Positions 9,760-16,979 are shown, counted from the first letter of the stretch. The stretch: 19,026 nt of DNA from SKVR01 sp964453995 (GCA_964453995.1 CAYVQC010000064.1:1-19026); one strand, 5' to 3'. Numbers and translations are program-made. Notes: generated from the letters alone by a model not told the origin.

Positions 9760-9792
9760 AAAAATCTATGGGTATCCGGTAGGTTTACCCAT
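9760..9792 (-). terminator. Hairpin with U-tract after the DUF2267 gene
   Basis: Read on the minus strand, a 7-bp perfect stem (ATGGGTA paired with TACCCAT, 9786-9792 with 9768-9774, 11-base loop) is followed by AGATTTTTAATC. This is a plausible short intrinsic terminator about 33 bases after the DUF2267 stop codon. The stem is short and A+T-rich, so confidence is moderate. Confidence 0.45.
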
Positions 9793-9824
9793 TGTGCCAG
9801 GATAAATTATTCAGCGGGCATGGA

Positions 9825-10259
9825 TCACTGAAACAAATCCCTTATTTCTTGCGGTAATTGCGACATTATATCATGGAATTCCCCATCTGAGATGAATGTT
9901 CGTAGTCTGCGAAATACGATCTGGATGATTTCTTCGGTTGATTTGTCCCAGTCAAAATCGAGTTCACCATATTGTTTCTGGTACCTTTCAACTTCACTGG
10001 CAAAGTGTTCTTTTGTACTAAGTTTGAGCGGTTTCTCAGAGTACTTCCAGTTGTCTACGTAAATCGCTTTCAGAAACATGGGAAGCTGCGCCATCAGATG
10101 AAATGACTGGCTTATGGTCAACCTTTCGCGAAAGGTATGCAAAACTGCACGCAAGATACTGCTTGTTTTACCCATTTCTTTTGGGTGTCCGAGGTCCTCT
10201 GCAAGTTGGTTCAGGAAATGATTTCCTTCCTGTGCGTATTTTTCAAAGTTTAATGCCAT
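9825..10259 (-). CDS. DUF2267 domain protein
   Basis: Cytoplasmic, all-helical protein of 144 aa. The order of elements fits the DUF2267 family over nearly its full length: an N-terminal helix (residues 1-25), a helix with SSILRAVLHTFRERLTI (about 33-48), the QLPMFLKAIYVDNW segment (about 59-72), a charged central part with EHFASEVERYQ, and a C-terminal copy ending in FHDIMSQLPQEIRDLF. The two halves look like a duplicated helical unit (RAVLHTFRERL...QLP and RRLRTFI...QLP). The function of the family is unknown; members are common next to stress-type genes in soil and gut bacteria, but no such neighbour is seen here. The start is the only in-frame ATG near the 5' end. A tentative promoter lies 50-77 bases upstream and a hairpin lies downstream, so it is probably a one-gene transcript. 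Confidence 0.85.
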   Translation of the reverse strand: MALNFEKYAQEGNHFLNQLAEDLGHPKEMGKTSSILRAVLHTFRERLTISQSFHLMAQLPMFLKAIYVDNWKYSEKPLKLSTKEHFASEVERYQKQYGELDFDWDKSTEEIIQIVFRRLRTFISDGEFHDIMSQLPQEIRDLFQ

Positions 10260-10307
10260 AATTTTAATCTTTTAAGTGAATAAAAATATCTGATGCCTTT
10301 GCAGGGT

Positions 10308-10336
10308 CAAATAATATACCAGCTCCGGGACTCCAA
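10308..10336 (-). promoter_or_regulatory. Tentative promoter for the DUF2267 gene
   Basis: On the minus strand the region reads TTG (10334-10336), about 17 bases, then TATTATTTG (10308-10316). This resembles the Bacteroidota pattern TTTG plus TAnnTTTG but has one extra base in the -7 element and only three bases of the -33 element. It ends 49 bases before the start codon. A chance match cannot be excluded. Confidence 0.28.
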
Positions 10337-10447
10337 GCGCATAACATTGATATTCAATACTCAACAAAGACTCAAACCTGACAACAGATTTTATTTGTCT
10401 GGAAAAATCCACACTATCAGGACGGCACAATGCAGGTGCATCAATAC

Positions 10448-10475
10448 AAAAAGAAACTCCGGATCAACTCCGGAG
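10448..10475 (-). terminator. Intrinsic terminator after the trypsin-family gene
   Basis: On the minus strand a perfect 7-bp stem (CTCCGGA, loop GTTGA, TCCGGAG; 10469-10475 pairing with 10457-10463) is followed directly by TTTCTTTTT (10448-10456). This has the stem plus T-run layout of a Rho-independent terminator and lies about 90 bases downstream of the protease stop codon. Confidence 0.7.
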
Positions 10476-10564
10476 CTCTGATCGGGAATACCATAAAATT
10501 TACATCCTGCACGACAAACCAAATGGCTACCAGTGCTTTGCCTGTTAATGAAAAGGCTTCTTTG

Positions 10565-12949
10565 TCAGGGCACTTGTGTAGCCACCCCGCTGTTGGAGTT
10601 CCATATTTCGTTTTTGTCCTGGGTTTGCACCTGCCCGTTGAGGTCGAAGTCGCCGGCATGGTAGCCACTTTGACCGGCCTGCAGGTTCCACACCTCATTT
10701 TTATCCTGGGTTTGCACTTGCCCGTTGCCATCACCATCGCCGCCATACATAGCATAGACACCATCGCCCATATGTTTTTGACCCTGCAGGTGCGCCTGAC
10801 CTGCGCCGGAAGTGAAATCCCAGCTGTAAACACCACCGGACAATGACAGCTGGCCTGAAGACATTACGGAAAGATGATTGCGATGGTGAACCACCAGGAA
10901 CAGATCATCCAAAGGCTCAAACAAAAGCAGGGGCAATAAATTGGTATTGGCAACCTTGCCATTTCGCAACAGCAATGCAGGCATTTGGTATACCATGGTT
11001 GCAGCTGTGGCAGTTGCCGCAGATGGAGCTTCCCTGAACTCCAGCAATATCCAGTCGACCATCATTTCGGGTATGCTCAATAGCGTTTCATTGCCCTGGT
11101 AATACCAAAGGGGCTGGGCATTGCCAAACCATGGAAGATCGGGCCCGTAAGGTTGGGCCAGGGGAACGTATCCGCCACTGGCAAGGCTGGTTTCCATTAA
11201 AAAAGGTTGACCGGGAGAATAGGCACCTTCCACAATTATGCTGACATCGAGCAATTGCGGTGGGTCATACTCCAAAACAAGATCATCAATAAACCAATCA
11301 TTGATATTGAATGTATTCCCCTGAAAACGAAATCCCAGGTGCATCACTGTTGCTCCCTCGGGAATCATAACAGTAAACTCATATTCTCCCTGGGGAACAT
11401 CAGCATCTACTTCTTCCTCCCATAGTGTAATCCATGATTTTGTTTCACCAAAGCTTACATCAATAGCGACTACCTCATCTTCATTGGTTACTTCGTAATT
11501 GTCGAGAAATTGCTTGAGTTTCAGGGTGAGTTCGGGTTGTCCGAACAGAGGGATAGGATAGGAAACCAGCCTGCTGGTGCCCGTAGCCGGTGGATTCCAG
11601 TACAGGTGAAGCTCAGGAGCTGTACCCCCTGCATTAAAACTATTGCTCACCGACCAACTGTGGGAAACATCTCCCTGCAGCTCCCATCCTGGCGGAAGCT
11701 GCCCTGATGGATAATCAAAAGGTTCTCTTACCAGAATCCCTGCTTCTCCTACATAAGCATTCATAGAAACGGCAACACCATCACCGGCAGAATTGAATGC
11801 TTTTACACTATAGCAGTACATCCCGGCCATGGCAACTGTTTCATCTGCATAACCCATTAAACTGCCGGGAGTTGGATCAGCCTGTGAGAAAATTTCTTCA
11901 CCATTGCGGAAAAGCTTCACCATGGTTATCTCATCTAGGATTTCACCCGCAAAAGTTACTGTGGGATTGTACCAACTCACATTTGCTGTGAGCAGTCCTG
12001 AAACATCAGGCATTACGCTCAAACTGGCAGGCGGGCCGGGAGATTCCGGATCATTGAGGGGTACGTACTGTTTAATCCAGTTTTCAAAATAACTGACTCT
12101 TGCATACGCTCCAGGATAATTGGGGAAGGCACAACCATTACCCCAACTGGTAATTCCGGCAAGATACCAATAACCCTCGCCATCGGGCACTGTCAAAGGC
12201 CCGCCACTGTCGCCCTGGCAGGCGTCAATGCCACCTTGTGAATATCCCGCCAGAAGCATATCCGGTGTAATTTGCGATGGAGAATAGGATCCTATATTAT
12301 CAGTAATGGGCACCTGAGCTGCCTGCAGGATATTGGTAGCATTGCCCTGCCATGACAAAGCTCCCCATCCGGTAATAGTACTCATTACACCAGGGGCATC
12401 AAAACCCTCGTCAGCCAGTGCCTGGGTCATGATGGGGATGGCTCTCGCACTGGCTCCGCTAAGATCCAGAGGAGCTGACAGATAAAGCAAGGCAATGTCA
12501 TGATCATAATTATTGATGCTCTGGTAATCGGGATGAACGATCTGCTGTTCAACGGTAATAGTCTGACCTGGATCTGTTATGTTGGTAACACCTGCCCTTA
12601 TCCTGATATTGGAATATACCCCTATGCAATGGGCAGCAGTTAAAATCCAGCGTTCATTGATGATGCTGCCACCGCAAAACTGCTGGTTTGATGAAGTGAG
12701 AATAGCTACCTGCCAGGGATAATCTTCAATGATGGCATCGCTGCCTCCCACGATACGACCTGAACGCCAGCCTTGCTCTTGATAAAAAGCCTCAAGGTTT
12801 GCAGGCGGCTGAATTGTTCTTTCAACACTATCCTGTGGTTCAGCAATCTGGAGGGCCGGGCCATTGTTCCTGTCACCGGGGGACATGGGTTGAGCTAATG
12901 AAAAGGTAGTGTAAAAAATCACTGTTGATAAAAGGCACCAATGTTTCAT
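10565..12949 (-). CDS. Secreted trypsin-family protease with dockerin-like C-terminal module
   Basis: Exported serine protease of family S1, 794 aa. Order: signal peptide (1 to about 19, cleavage after SLA), propeptide (20-65), trypsin domain (66-296), Fn3-like domain (about 305-400), a jelly-roll domain of the choice-of-anchor type (about 405-563), and a C-terminal module (566-794). The activation site is GR-IVGG (cut after Arg65). The triad is intact: His107 in TAAHC, Asp151 in DIALL, Ser248 in GDSGGP. Asp242 lies six residues before the serine, the trypsin 189 position, and SWGNGCA is conserved, so cleavage after Arg/Lys is expected. The propeptide ends in Arg, so self-activation is possible. 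The C-terminal module ends in two EF-hand-like loops (Asp738 to Asp749 and Asp767 to Asp778) and SGVATQVP. There is no T9SS sorting domain. It lies in the same orientation as the two cohesin-like genes upstream, which end in the same module. Confidence 0.93.
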   Translation of the reverse strand: MKHWCLLSTVIFYTTFSLAQPMSPGDRNNGPALQIAEPQDSVERTIQPPANLEAFYQEQGWRSGRIVGGSDAIIEDYPWQVAILTSSNQQFCGGSIINERWILTAAHCIGVYSNIRIRAGVTNITDPGQTITVEQQIVHPDYQSINNYDHDIALLYLSAPLDLSGASARAIPIMTQALADEGFDAPGVMSTITGWGALSWQGNATNILQAAQVPITDNIGSYSPSQITPDMLLAGYSQGGIDACQGDSGGPLTVPDGEGYWYLAGITSWGNGCAFPNYPGAYARVSYFENWIKQYVPLNDPESPGPPASLSVMPDVSGLLTANVSWYNPTVTFAGEILDEITMVKLFRNGEEIFSQADPTPGSLMGYADETVAMAGMYCYSVKAFNSAGDGVAVSMNAYVGEAGILVREPFDYPSGQLPPGWELQGDVSHSWSVSNSFNAGGTAPELHLYWNPPATGTSRLVSYPIPLFGQPELTLKLKQFLDNYEVTNEDEVVAIDVSFGETKSWITLWEEEVDADVPQGEYEFTVMIPEGATVMHLGFRFQGNTFNINDWFIDDLVLEYDPPQLLDVSIIVEGAYSPGQPFLMETSLASGGYVPLAQPYGPDLPWFGNAQPLWYYQGNETLLSIPEMMVDWILLEFREAPSAATATAATMVYQMPALLLRNGKVANTNLLPLLLFEPLDDLFLVVHHRNHLSVMSSGQLSLSGGVYSWDFTSGAGQAHLQGQKHMGDGVYAMYGGDGDGNGQVQTQDKNEVWNLQAGQSGYHAGDFDLNGQVQTQDKNEIWNSNSGVATQVP
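10568..11254 (-). repeat. Shared C-terminal module, copy 1 (protease gene)
   Basis: Codons 566-794 of the protease encode the most divergent of three copies of one module. Shared landmarks are EGAY, PLAQP(F/Y), a (V/M)VDW(V/I)L(V/L)E block, the (Y/H)HRNHL(A/S)VMS block, YSW(N/D)FT, GMYGGDGDGNGQ or AMYGGDGDGNGQ, two QTQDKN loops and a terminal (S/T)QVP. Copies 2 and 3 lie at 13408-14127 and 15622-16341. Confidence 0.85.
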
Positions 12950-13404
12950 AGTAACATAAATTTAAATTAAACCATACCTGGTACTGTATCCCAAACGATC
13001 GCACGTATGGACAACACCAACAGGAAGCATATTTTAACGGACTGGTAATGAAGAGATAAATATCTTTATTCTATGCAAAACCATGCATACTTAAAAGATT
13101 TGCAAGAGGAGGAACAGCAGATCCGGATCGTTTAATCAAACAATGAACCGGCAGGTGGGAGGAAAAACAAACCGGTAAGCAAGTAAAAGTAAGAGATTTT
13201 TACGGAAATGACAAAACTTTGTTTATGTTAAATGGCCTTTTATCCAAATTTTTAACAGTTACGGAAGCAATATGCTTATCTGTAGAATTTGTTGTTCATT
13301 GAATATTCTGGATGATTTGCCGAAACCTCTCAAAGTTCTTAAGCCCATAAAACCAAACAAGCCATCTTTGGCAGATGGCTTGTTTGGCAAAGTAAGCTGA
13401 GGGA
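12950..13404. other. Intergenic region between the protease and three-cohesin genes
   Basis: About 455 bases without a supportable gene, serving as the 5' region of the protease gene. It holds a strong hairpin at 13349-13387, probably the terminator of the upstream gene. The minus-strand frame 13259-13531 overlaps the 3' end of the three-cohesin gene in another frame and is not believable. No clear promoter match was found, though the stretch 13201-13260 is A+T-rich. Confidence 0.55.
13349..13387 (-). terminator. Perfect 15-bp hairpin terminator after the three-cohesin gene
   Basis: Arms 13353-13367 and 13373-13387 are perfect reverse complements over 15 bp with a five-base loop. On the minus strand the stem is followed by TTTT (13349-13352) and then ATGGGC, so the T-run is short. 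It starts 17 bases after the stop codon at 13405, the usual place for an intrinsic terminator. It should separate this gene from the protease gene. Confidence 0.72.
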
Positions 13405-15411
13405 TCAGGGAACCTGTGAGGCCACACCGCTGTTGGCATTCCAAATATTGTTTTTGTCCTGGGTCTGCACCTGGCTGTTCATATCGAAATCGCCGGCCCG
13501 GTAGCCACTGAGCCCTGATTCCGTGTTCCATACATTATTCTTATCCTGGGTTTGGATCTGTCCATTCCCATCTCCATCCCCACCATACATTCCAAATACG
13601 CCACCTCCAAGATCTTTATGTCCCTGCAAATAACCGGATCTTGCTACAACATGGGTAAAGGCTTTGTCCAGGTCCTGGGTAAAATTCCAGGAATATACAC
13701 CTTCCCAAAAGGGTAATGCACCTGCTGACATTACAGCCAGATGGTTGCGATGGTATACCACCACATAAAGACTATTACTGATGGAAAGGTTGAAGGATAG
13801 ATTACCTCCGGAAACATCTCTTATAAAGCCATCATTGTGAAGGAAAGCTGCTTTTTGGGCAATTACAGTTGCCGGCGTTGCCTGTGCCGGTGAAGGAGCA
13901 TCGCGAAGCTCTACCAATACCCAGTCAACAACGGTAGAAGGAACACTGCTTACAGATTCGCTTCCATTATACAACCACAGGGGGTTGTTGTTGCCAAAGT
14001 AAGGCAGTGAAGGATTAAAAGGTTGAGCAAGAGGCACAAGCAAATTATCCCTTAGTATGGTATGCATCGCATCAGGACCGCCAGAGGTGTAGGCCCCTTC
14101 TAAAATTACCTGCACCTCAAGAGAAAAACCGGTGGGCGGCTCCCCGAGAAGCACAGTGCCAGGCTGAGTGCCGGTAATAATATTATTCCCGTCTACATCG
14201 CTGATCACTGCATTTTCAATATGCAGCATATATGTACCCGGAGTAGCGGGGGTATATAGCTGGAATGACATGATCACACCACTATTGCCCGTGAAGGTAT
14301 TGGTAGGTATGGCAAAGCTGATGGCGCGCGCCACATTGCCGGAAATAATGTTTAATGACAGCGTATGGCCGTTTGCCCTGTAGAGCGTGGCAGAATTGGG
14401 CACATAAGTAAACCCTGCGGGAAGGGGTATATCAAGATTAAAAGCCGCAAAAGGATCGGTATTGAAAATTTCAAGTTCCACATTTATGGTGCTTCCGGCT
14501 TCTGCATTGATATCTCTGATCATCATCACATTTCCAGATGGAATATCCTCCAGCACTATAGTTCCTGATTGTGTGGATGTGAGGATATCGTTTCCGCCCA
14601 AATCTGATATTACAGCAGAAACCAGGTTAAGGGTATGCGTTCCTGCTGCAGAGGGAGTGGACACATCAAAGGACAAAACTACCCCCGTATTGCCAAGGAA
14701 ATTGGTTGATGGAATGGCAAAACTGATGGCCCGGGCAGTATTGCCCGACACAATATCAAAAGATAAAGAATGCCCGCTGCTCCGGTAAATCGTTGCAGTA
14801 CCGGGCACATAAGTAAAACCGGCAGGCAAAGGAATATCGCAATTAAAGGCAGCAAATGGGTCATCATTGGTTATCTCCACCTCAATAGTTACCACATCTT
14901 CTGCTTGTGCCGTTGCGTTCTTGATCTTCATTATGTTTTCAGAAGCTTCTTCTTCAAGAACTATCGTTCCTGATTGAGTGGATGTGAGGATATCGTTTCC
15001 ACCCATATCTGATATTACAGCCGAAACCAGGTTAAGAGTATGCGTTCCTGCAGCAGATGGAGTAGACACATCAAAGGACAAAACCACCCCCGAATTGCCA
15101 AGGAAATTGGTTGACGGGATGGCAAAACTAATGGCCCGGGCAGTATTGCCCGAAACAATATCAAAAGCTAAAGAATGGCCGCTGGCCCTGTAAAGAGTTG
15201 CAGTGCCAGGCACATAGGTAAATCCGGCAGGCAAAGGAATATCGCAATTAAAGGCAGCAAACGGGTCATCATTGGTGATCTCAACTTCCACTGTGATCAC
15301 TTCACCTGCCTGCGCCGTTGCGTTCTTGATCTTCATTACATTGGCTCCTGCAACCAGCTGTGCCAGTAAGCAGAAAACAACAAAAGCTGAAAAGCAGCGT
15401 ATAGTTTTCAT
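13405..15411 (-). CDS. Exported protein with three cohesin-like domains and dockerin-like C-terminal module
   Basis: Exported protein of 668 aa with a signal peptide (about 1-21; hydrophobic FSAFVVFCLLAQLVAG). Three tandem domains of about 130 aa follow at about 24-155, 159-289 and 294-424. Each has the cohesin-like pattern: AxAGxxIxVExEI near the start, an FAAFN segment, PAGFTYVP, a GNSGVVLSF-type strand, AVISDxxGNxI, then a final GTxxL strand. Cohesins of cellulosomal scaffoldins bind dockerins; here the assignment rests on pattern and length, not a search. The C-terminal module (429-668) ends in two EF-hand-like loops (Asp612 to Asp623 and Asp641 to Asp652) and SGVASQVP. Repeats 1 and 2 differ at only about 11 of 130 residues and carry a cysteine (Cys56, Cys191) where repeat 3 has Leu326. 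No catalytic domain and no T9SS tail are seen. The likely role is an extracellular scaffold or adhesive polymer; binding is not proven. Confidence 0.88.
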   Translation of the reverse strand: MKTIRCFSAFVVFCLLAQLVAGANVMKIKNATAQAGEVITVEVEITNDDPFAAFNCDIPLPAGFTYVPGTATLYRASGHSLAFDIVSGNTARAISFAIPSTNFLGNSGVVLSFDVSTPSAAGTHTLNLVSAVISDMGGNDILTSTQSGTIVLEEEASENIMKIKNATAQAEDVVTIEVEITNDDPFAAFNCDIPLPAGFTYVPGTATIYRSSGHSLSFDIVSGNTARAISFAIPSTNFLGNTGVVLSFDVSTPSAAGTHTLNLVSAVISDLGGNDILTSTQSGTIVLEDIPSGNVMMIRDINAEAGSTINVELEIFNTDPFAAFNLDIPLPAGFTYVPNSATLYRANGHTLSLNIISGNVARAISFAIPTNTFTGNSGVIMSFQLYTPATPGTYMLHIENAVISDVDGNNIITGTQPGTVLLGEPPTGFSLEVQVILEGAYTSGGPDAMHTILRDNLLVPLAQPFNPSLPYFGNNNPLWLYNGSESVSSVPSTVVDWVLVELRDAPSPAQATPATVIAQKAAFLHNDGFIRDVSGGNLSFNLSISNSLYVVVYHRNHLAVMSAGALPFWEGVYSWNFTQDLDKAFTHVVARSGYLQGHKDLGGGVFGMYGGDGDGNGQIQTQDKNNVWNTESGLSGYRAGDFDMNSQVQTQDKNNIWNANSGVASQVP
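13408..14127 (-). repeat. Shared C-terminal module, copy 2 (three-cohesin gene)
   Basis: Codons 429-668 of the three-cohesin gene, closely related to copy 3 (15622-16341). By eye the last 78 residues differ at one position (Thr630 against Val360), while the DNA differs at many third positions, so protein sequence appears to be held constant by selection. Confidence 0.88.
14140..14532 (-). repeat. Cohesin-like repeat 3
   Basis: Codons 294-424 of the three-cohesin gene. It is the most diverged of the three units and is closer to the single cohesin-like domain of the neighbouring 398-aa protein (both read FNLDIPLP and NAVISD...GNNIITGT). Confidence 0.85.
14545..14937 (-). repeat. Cohesin-like repeat 2
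   Basis: Codons 159-289 of the three-cohesin gene. It is nearly identical to repeat 1 at the protein level (about 11 differences in 130) and highly similar in DNA, which points to a recent tandem duplication or gene conversion. Confidence 0.88.
14947..15342 (-). repeat. Cohesin-like repeat 1
   Basis: Codons 24-155 of the three-cohesin gene, immediately after the signal peptide. It is the sister copy of repeat 2; the unit length is about 135 codons including the linker. Confidence 0.88.
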
Positions 15412-15618
15412 AAGGGTTTGATTTTTAAAATTTCACACTTAGTGCAGAAGGTAGATTAATTTCGTAGATCAACAAGAACATAGGAAACCGAAGGACAAGA
15501 GGCAATTTTTATGGCCTGGTGAAGGAGAATTTTGTATTATCTTCTTACCGGTGATATGACCTTCAATGATATTTTTATTAAGTCCCAAGCCGATACTAAT
15601 CCCTGTAAAGCCTGAACA

Positions 15619-16815
15619 TCAGGGCACCTGCGAGGCCACTCCGCTGTTTGCATTCCATATATTGTTCTTGTCCTGGGTTTGCACCTGGCTGTTCATATCG
15701 AAATCGCCTGCCCGGTAACCGCTAAGTCCGGATTCAACATTCCACACATTGTTTTTATCCTGGGTCTGGATCTGGCCGTTTCCATCACCATCTCCTCCAT
15801 ACATCCCAAATACACCTCCACCAAGATCTTTATGCCCCTGCAAATACCCTGACCTGCTCAGAGAGCCGGTAAAAGCCTTCTTCAAATCCTGGGTAAAATT
15901 CCAGGAATAAACATCGTCAATGAGCTGTAATGCACCAGAGGACATTACTGCCAGGTGATTGCGATGATACACCACTACATAAAGATTATCCTGAACAGTA
16001 AGATCAAAGAAAGGCATCCCTCCTGAAATATCCCTGATAAAGCCATCATTGTACAACAAAGCTGCTTTTTGGGCAATTACTGTTACCGGCAATGCCTGTT
16101 CCGGAGTCGGGGCATCGCGAAGTTCCACGAGCACCCAGTCCACTACCCCGGAAGGGATGCTACCCACAGATTCTCCACCGGTATAATACCACAACGGGCT
16201 GTTGTTTCCGTAATAAGGGAGTAAAGGATTGAAGGGATGGCTTGCAGGAACCAGGTTATTATCCCTGAGGATGGTATGCATAAGGTTTGGGCCGCCTGCA
16301 GTATAGGCGCCTTCAAGAATCACCTGCACTTCGAGGGAAAAGCCGGTGGAAGGGGTTTCCAGGATTACTGTGCCTGGCATGGTACCAGTAATAATGTTAT
16401 TGCCGTTAGCATCGCTGATTACTGCATTCTCTATGGCAAAAGCATAGGATCCTGCTCCTCCCGGTGTATTGAGCTGAAAAGACATGATCACACCACTGTT
16501 GCCGAGGTAATTGGTGGTGGGAATGGCAAAACTGATGGCCCGTGCCACATTGCCAGACACTATATTGAAGGATAAGGTATGACCGTCGGCCCGGAAAAGC
16601 GTTGCACTGCCAGGAACATAGGTAAATCCGGAGGGTAAGGGAATATCAAGGTTGAAAGCTGCAAAGGGATTGTCATTGTTGATCTCCAGTTCTATGGTGA
16701 TAACATCCCCGGCCTGTGCCGTTACATTATTGATCTTCATTATATTGGAAGCGAAAGCAGCCTGAAAAACCAAACAGGATAACAAGGAAAATAAAATACA
16801 GGTCTTGATTTTCAT
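15619..16815 (-). CDS. Exported protein with one cohesin-like domain and dockerin-like C-terminal module
   Basis: Exported protein of 398 aa, a short paralogue of the 668-aa protein. I chose the ATG at 16815 because it gives a normal signal peptide (MKIKTC plus a hydrophobic core, cleavage after AFA at about residue 22) that lines up with the neighbour; an ATG 11 codons upstream would add a non-signal-like extension. One cohesin-like domain lies at about 24-153 (FAAFNLDIPLP, GNSGVIMSF, NAVISDANGNN). The C-terminal module (159-398) ends in two EF-hand-like loops, Asp342 to Asp353 and Asp371 to Asp382, each with Q-x-QTQDKN at positions 7-14. There is no enzyme motif and no T9SS tail. It lies 207 bases upstream of the three-cohesin gene on the same strand; no clear terminator separates them, so cotranscription is possible. 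An imperfect inverted repeat lies just upstream. Confidence 0.88.
   Translation of the reverse strand: MKIKTCILFSLLSCLVFQAAFASNIMKINNVTAQAGDVITIELEINNDNPFAAFNLDIPLPSGFTYVPGSATLFRADGHTLSFNIVSGNVARAISFAIPTTNYLGNSGVIMSFQLNTPGGAGSYAFAIENAVISDANGNNIITGTMPGTVILETPSTGFSLEVQVILEGAYTAGGPNLMHTILRDNNLVPASHPFNPLLPYYGNNSPLWYYTGGESVGSIPSGVVDWVLVELRDAPTPEQALPVTVIAQKAALLYNDGFIRDISGGMPFFDLTVQDNLYVVVYHRNHLAVMSSGALQLIDDVYSWNFTQDLKKAFTGSLSRSGYLQGHKDLGGGVFGMYGGDGDGNGQIQTQDKNNVWNVESGLSGYRAGDFDMNSQVQTQDKNNIWNANSGVASQVP
15622..16341 (-). repeat. Shared C-terminal module, copy 3 (one-cohesin gene)
   Basis: Codons 159-398 of the one-cohesin gene. It shares its full length with copy 2 and the landmark blocks with copy 1: EGAYTAGG, VVDWVLVELRDA, VVYHRNHLAVMSSG, YSWNFTQD, GMYGGDGDGNGQ and the terminal SGVASQVP. 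Confidence 0.88.
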
Positions 16816-16862
16816 AATGTTCTTATTTAGGTTTTGCAAAAAATACATTATTCTTTTAGTAA

Positions 16863-16965
16863 GCTTGCGTGAAAGGAATTATCCCATGCCATGAACCTTG
16901 AATATGCAAAAATGCTGATCTTTCCAGGCGCTATTGATTATCAGAATAATACCTTTCACACAAGC
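16863..16965. repeat. Imperfect 20-bp inverted repeat with 63-bp spacer
   Basis: Arms 16863-16882 and 16946-16965 are reverse complements at 18 of 20 positions. They flank a 63-base spacer and fill most of the 164-bp gap between the T9SS surface-protein gene (stop at 16980) and the one-cohesin gene (start at 16815). It could be a long stem-loop acting as a 3' end, a fold-back repeat, or an invertible control segment. No T-run follows the stem, so a simple intrinsic terminator is not supported. Confidence 0.6.
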
Positions 16966-16979
16966 CTTAAATAATTTTA

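Larger units (their letters stand above)
10260..10564. other. Intergenic region between protease and DUF2267 genes
   Basis: About 305 bases without a supportable gene. The small + strand frames here (10293-10481 and the start of 10430-10846) have no coding character and run into the antisense of the protease gene. The region holds a terminator-like hairpin for the protease gene (10448-10475) and a tentative promoter for the DUF2267 gene (10308-10336). Confidence 0.6.

Noticed and set aside
9495..9761. 88-aa + strand frame opposite the 85-aa gene
   Set aside because: It is rich in Phe/Leu/Ile with a composition typical of an antisense frame; the minus-strand frame looks more like a folded protein.
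10430..10846. 138-aa + strand frame over the protease 3' end, with repeated motifs
   Set aside because: It is antisense to the two calcium loops; the internal repetition comes from the duplicated loop DNA.
13259..13531. 90-aa minus-strand frame over the end of the three-cohesin gene
   Set aside because: It overlaps the dockerin-like coding region in another frame, and its end lies across the terminator hairpin.
14462..15193. Two + strand frames (14462-14788 and 14978-15193) that encode similar proteins and look like a paralogous pair
   Set aside because: Their similarity is only the antisense image of cohesin-like repeats 1 and 2, which are the real coding sequence.
10568..16341. Near-identical 3' gene ends as flanks of a mobile element or a CRISPR-like array
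   Set aside because: The repeats are in frame, coding and diverged at synonymous sites; no transposase, terminal inverted repeats or spacer pattern is present.
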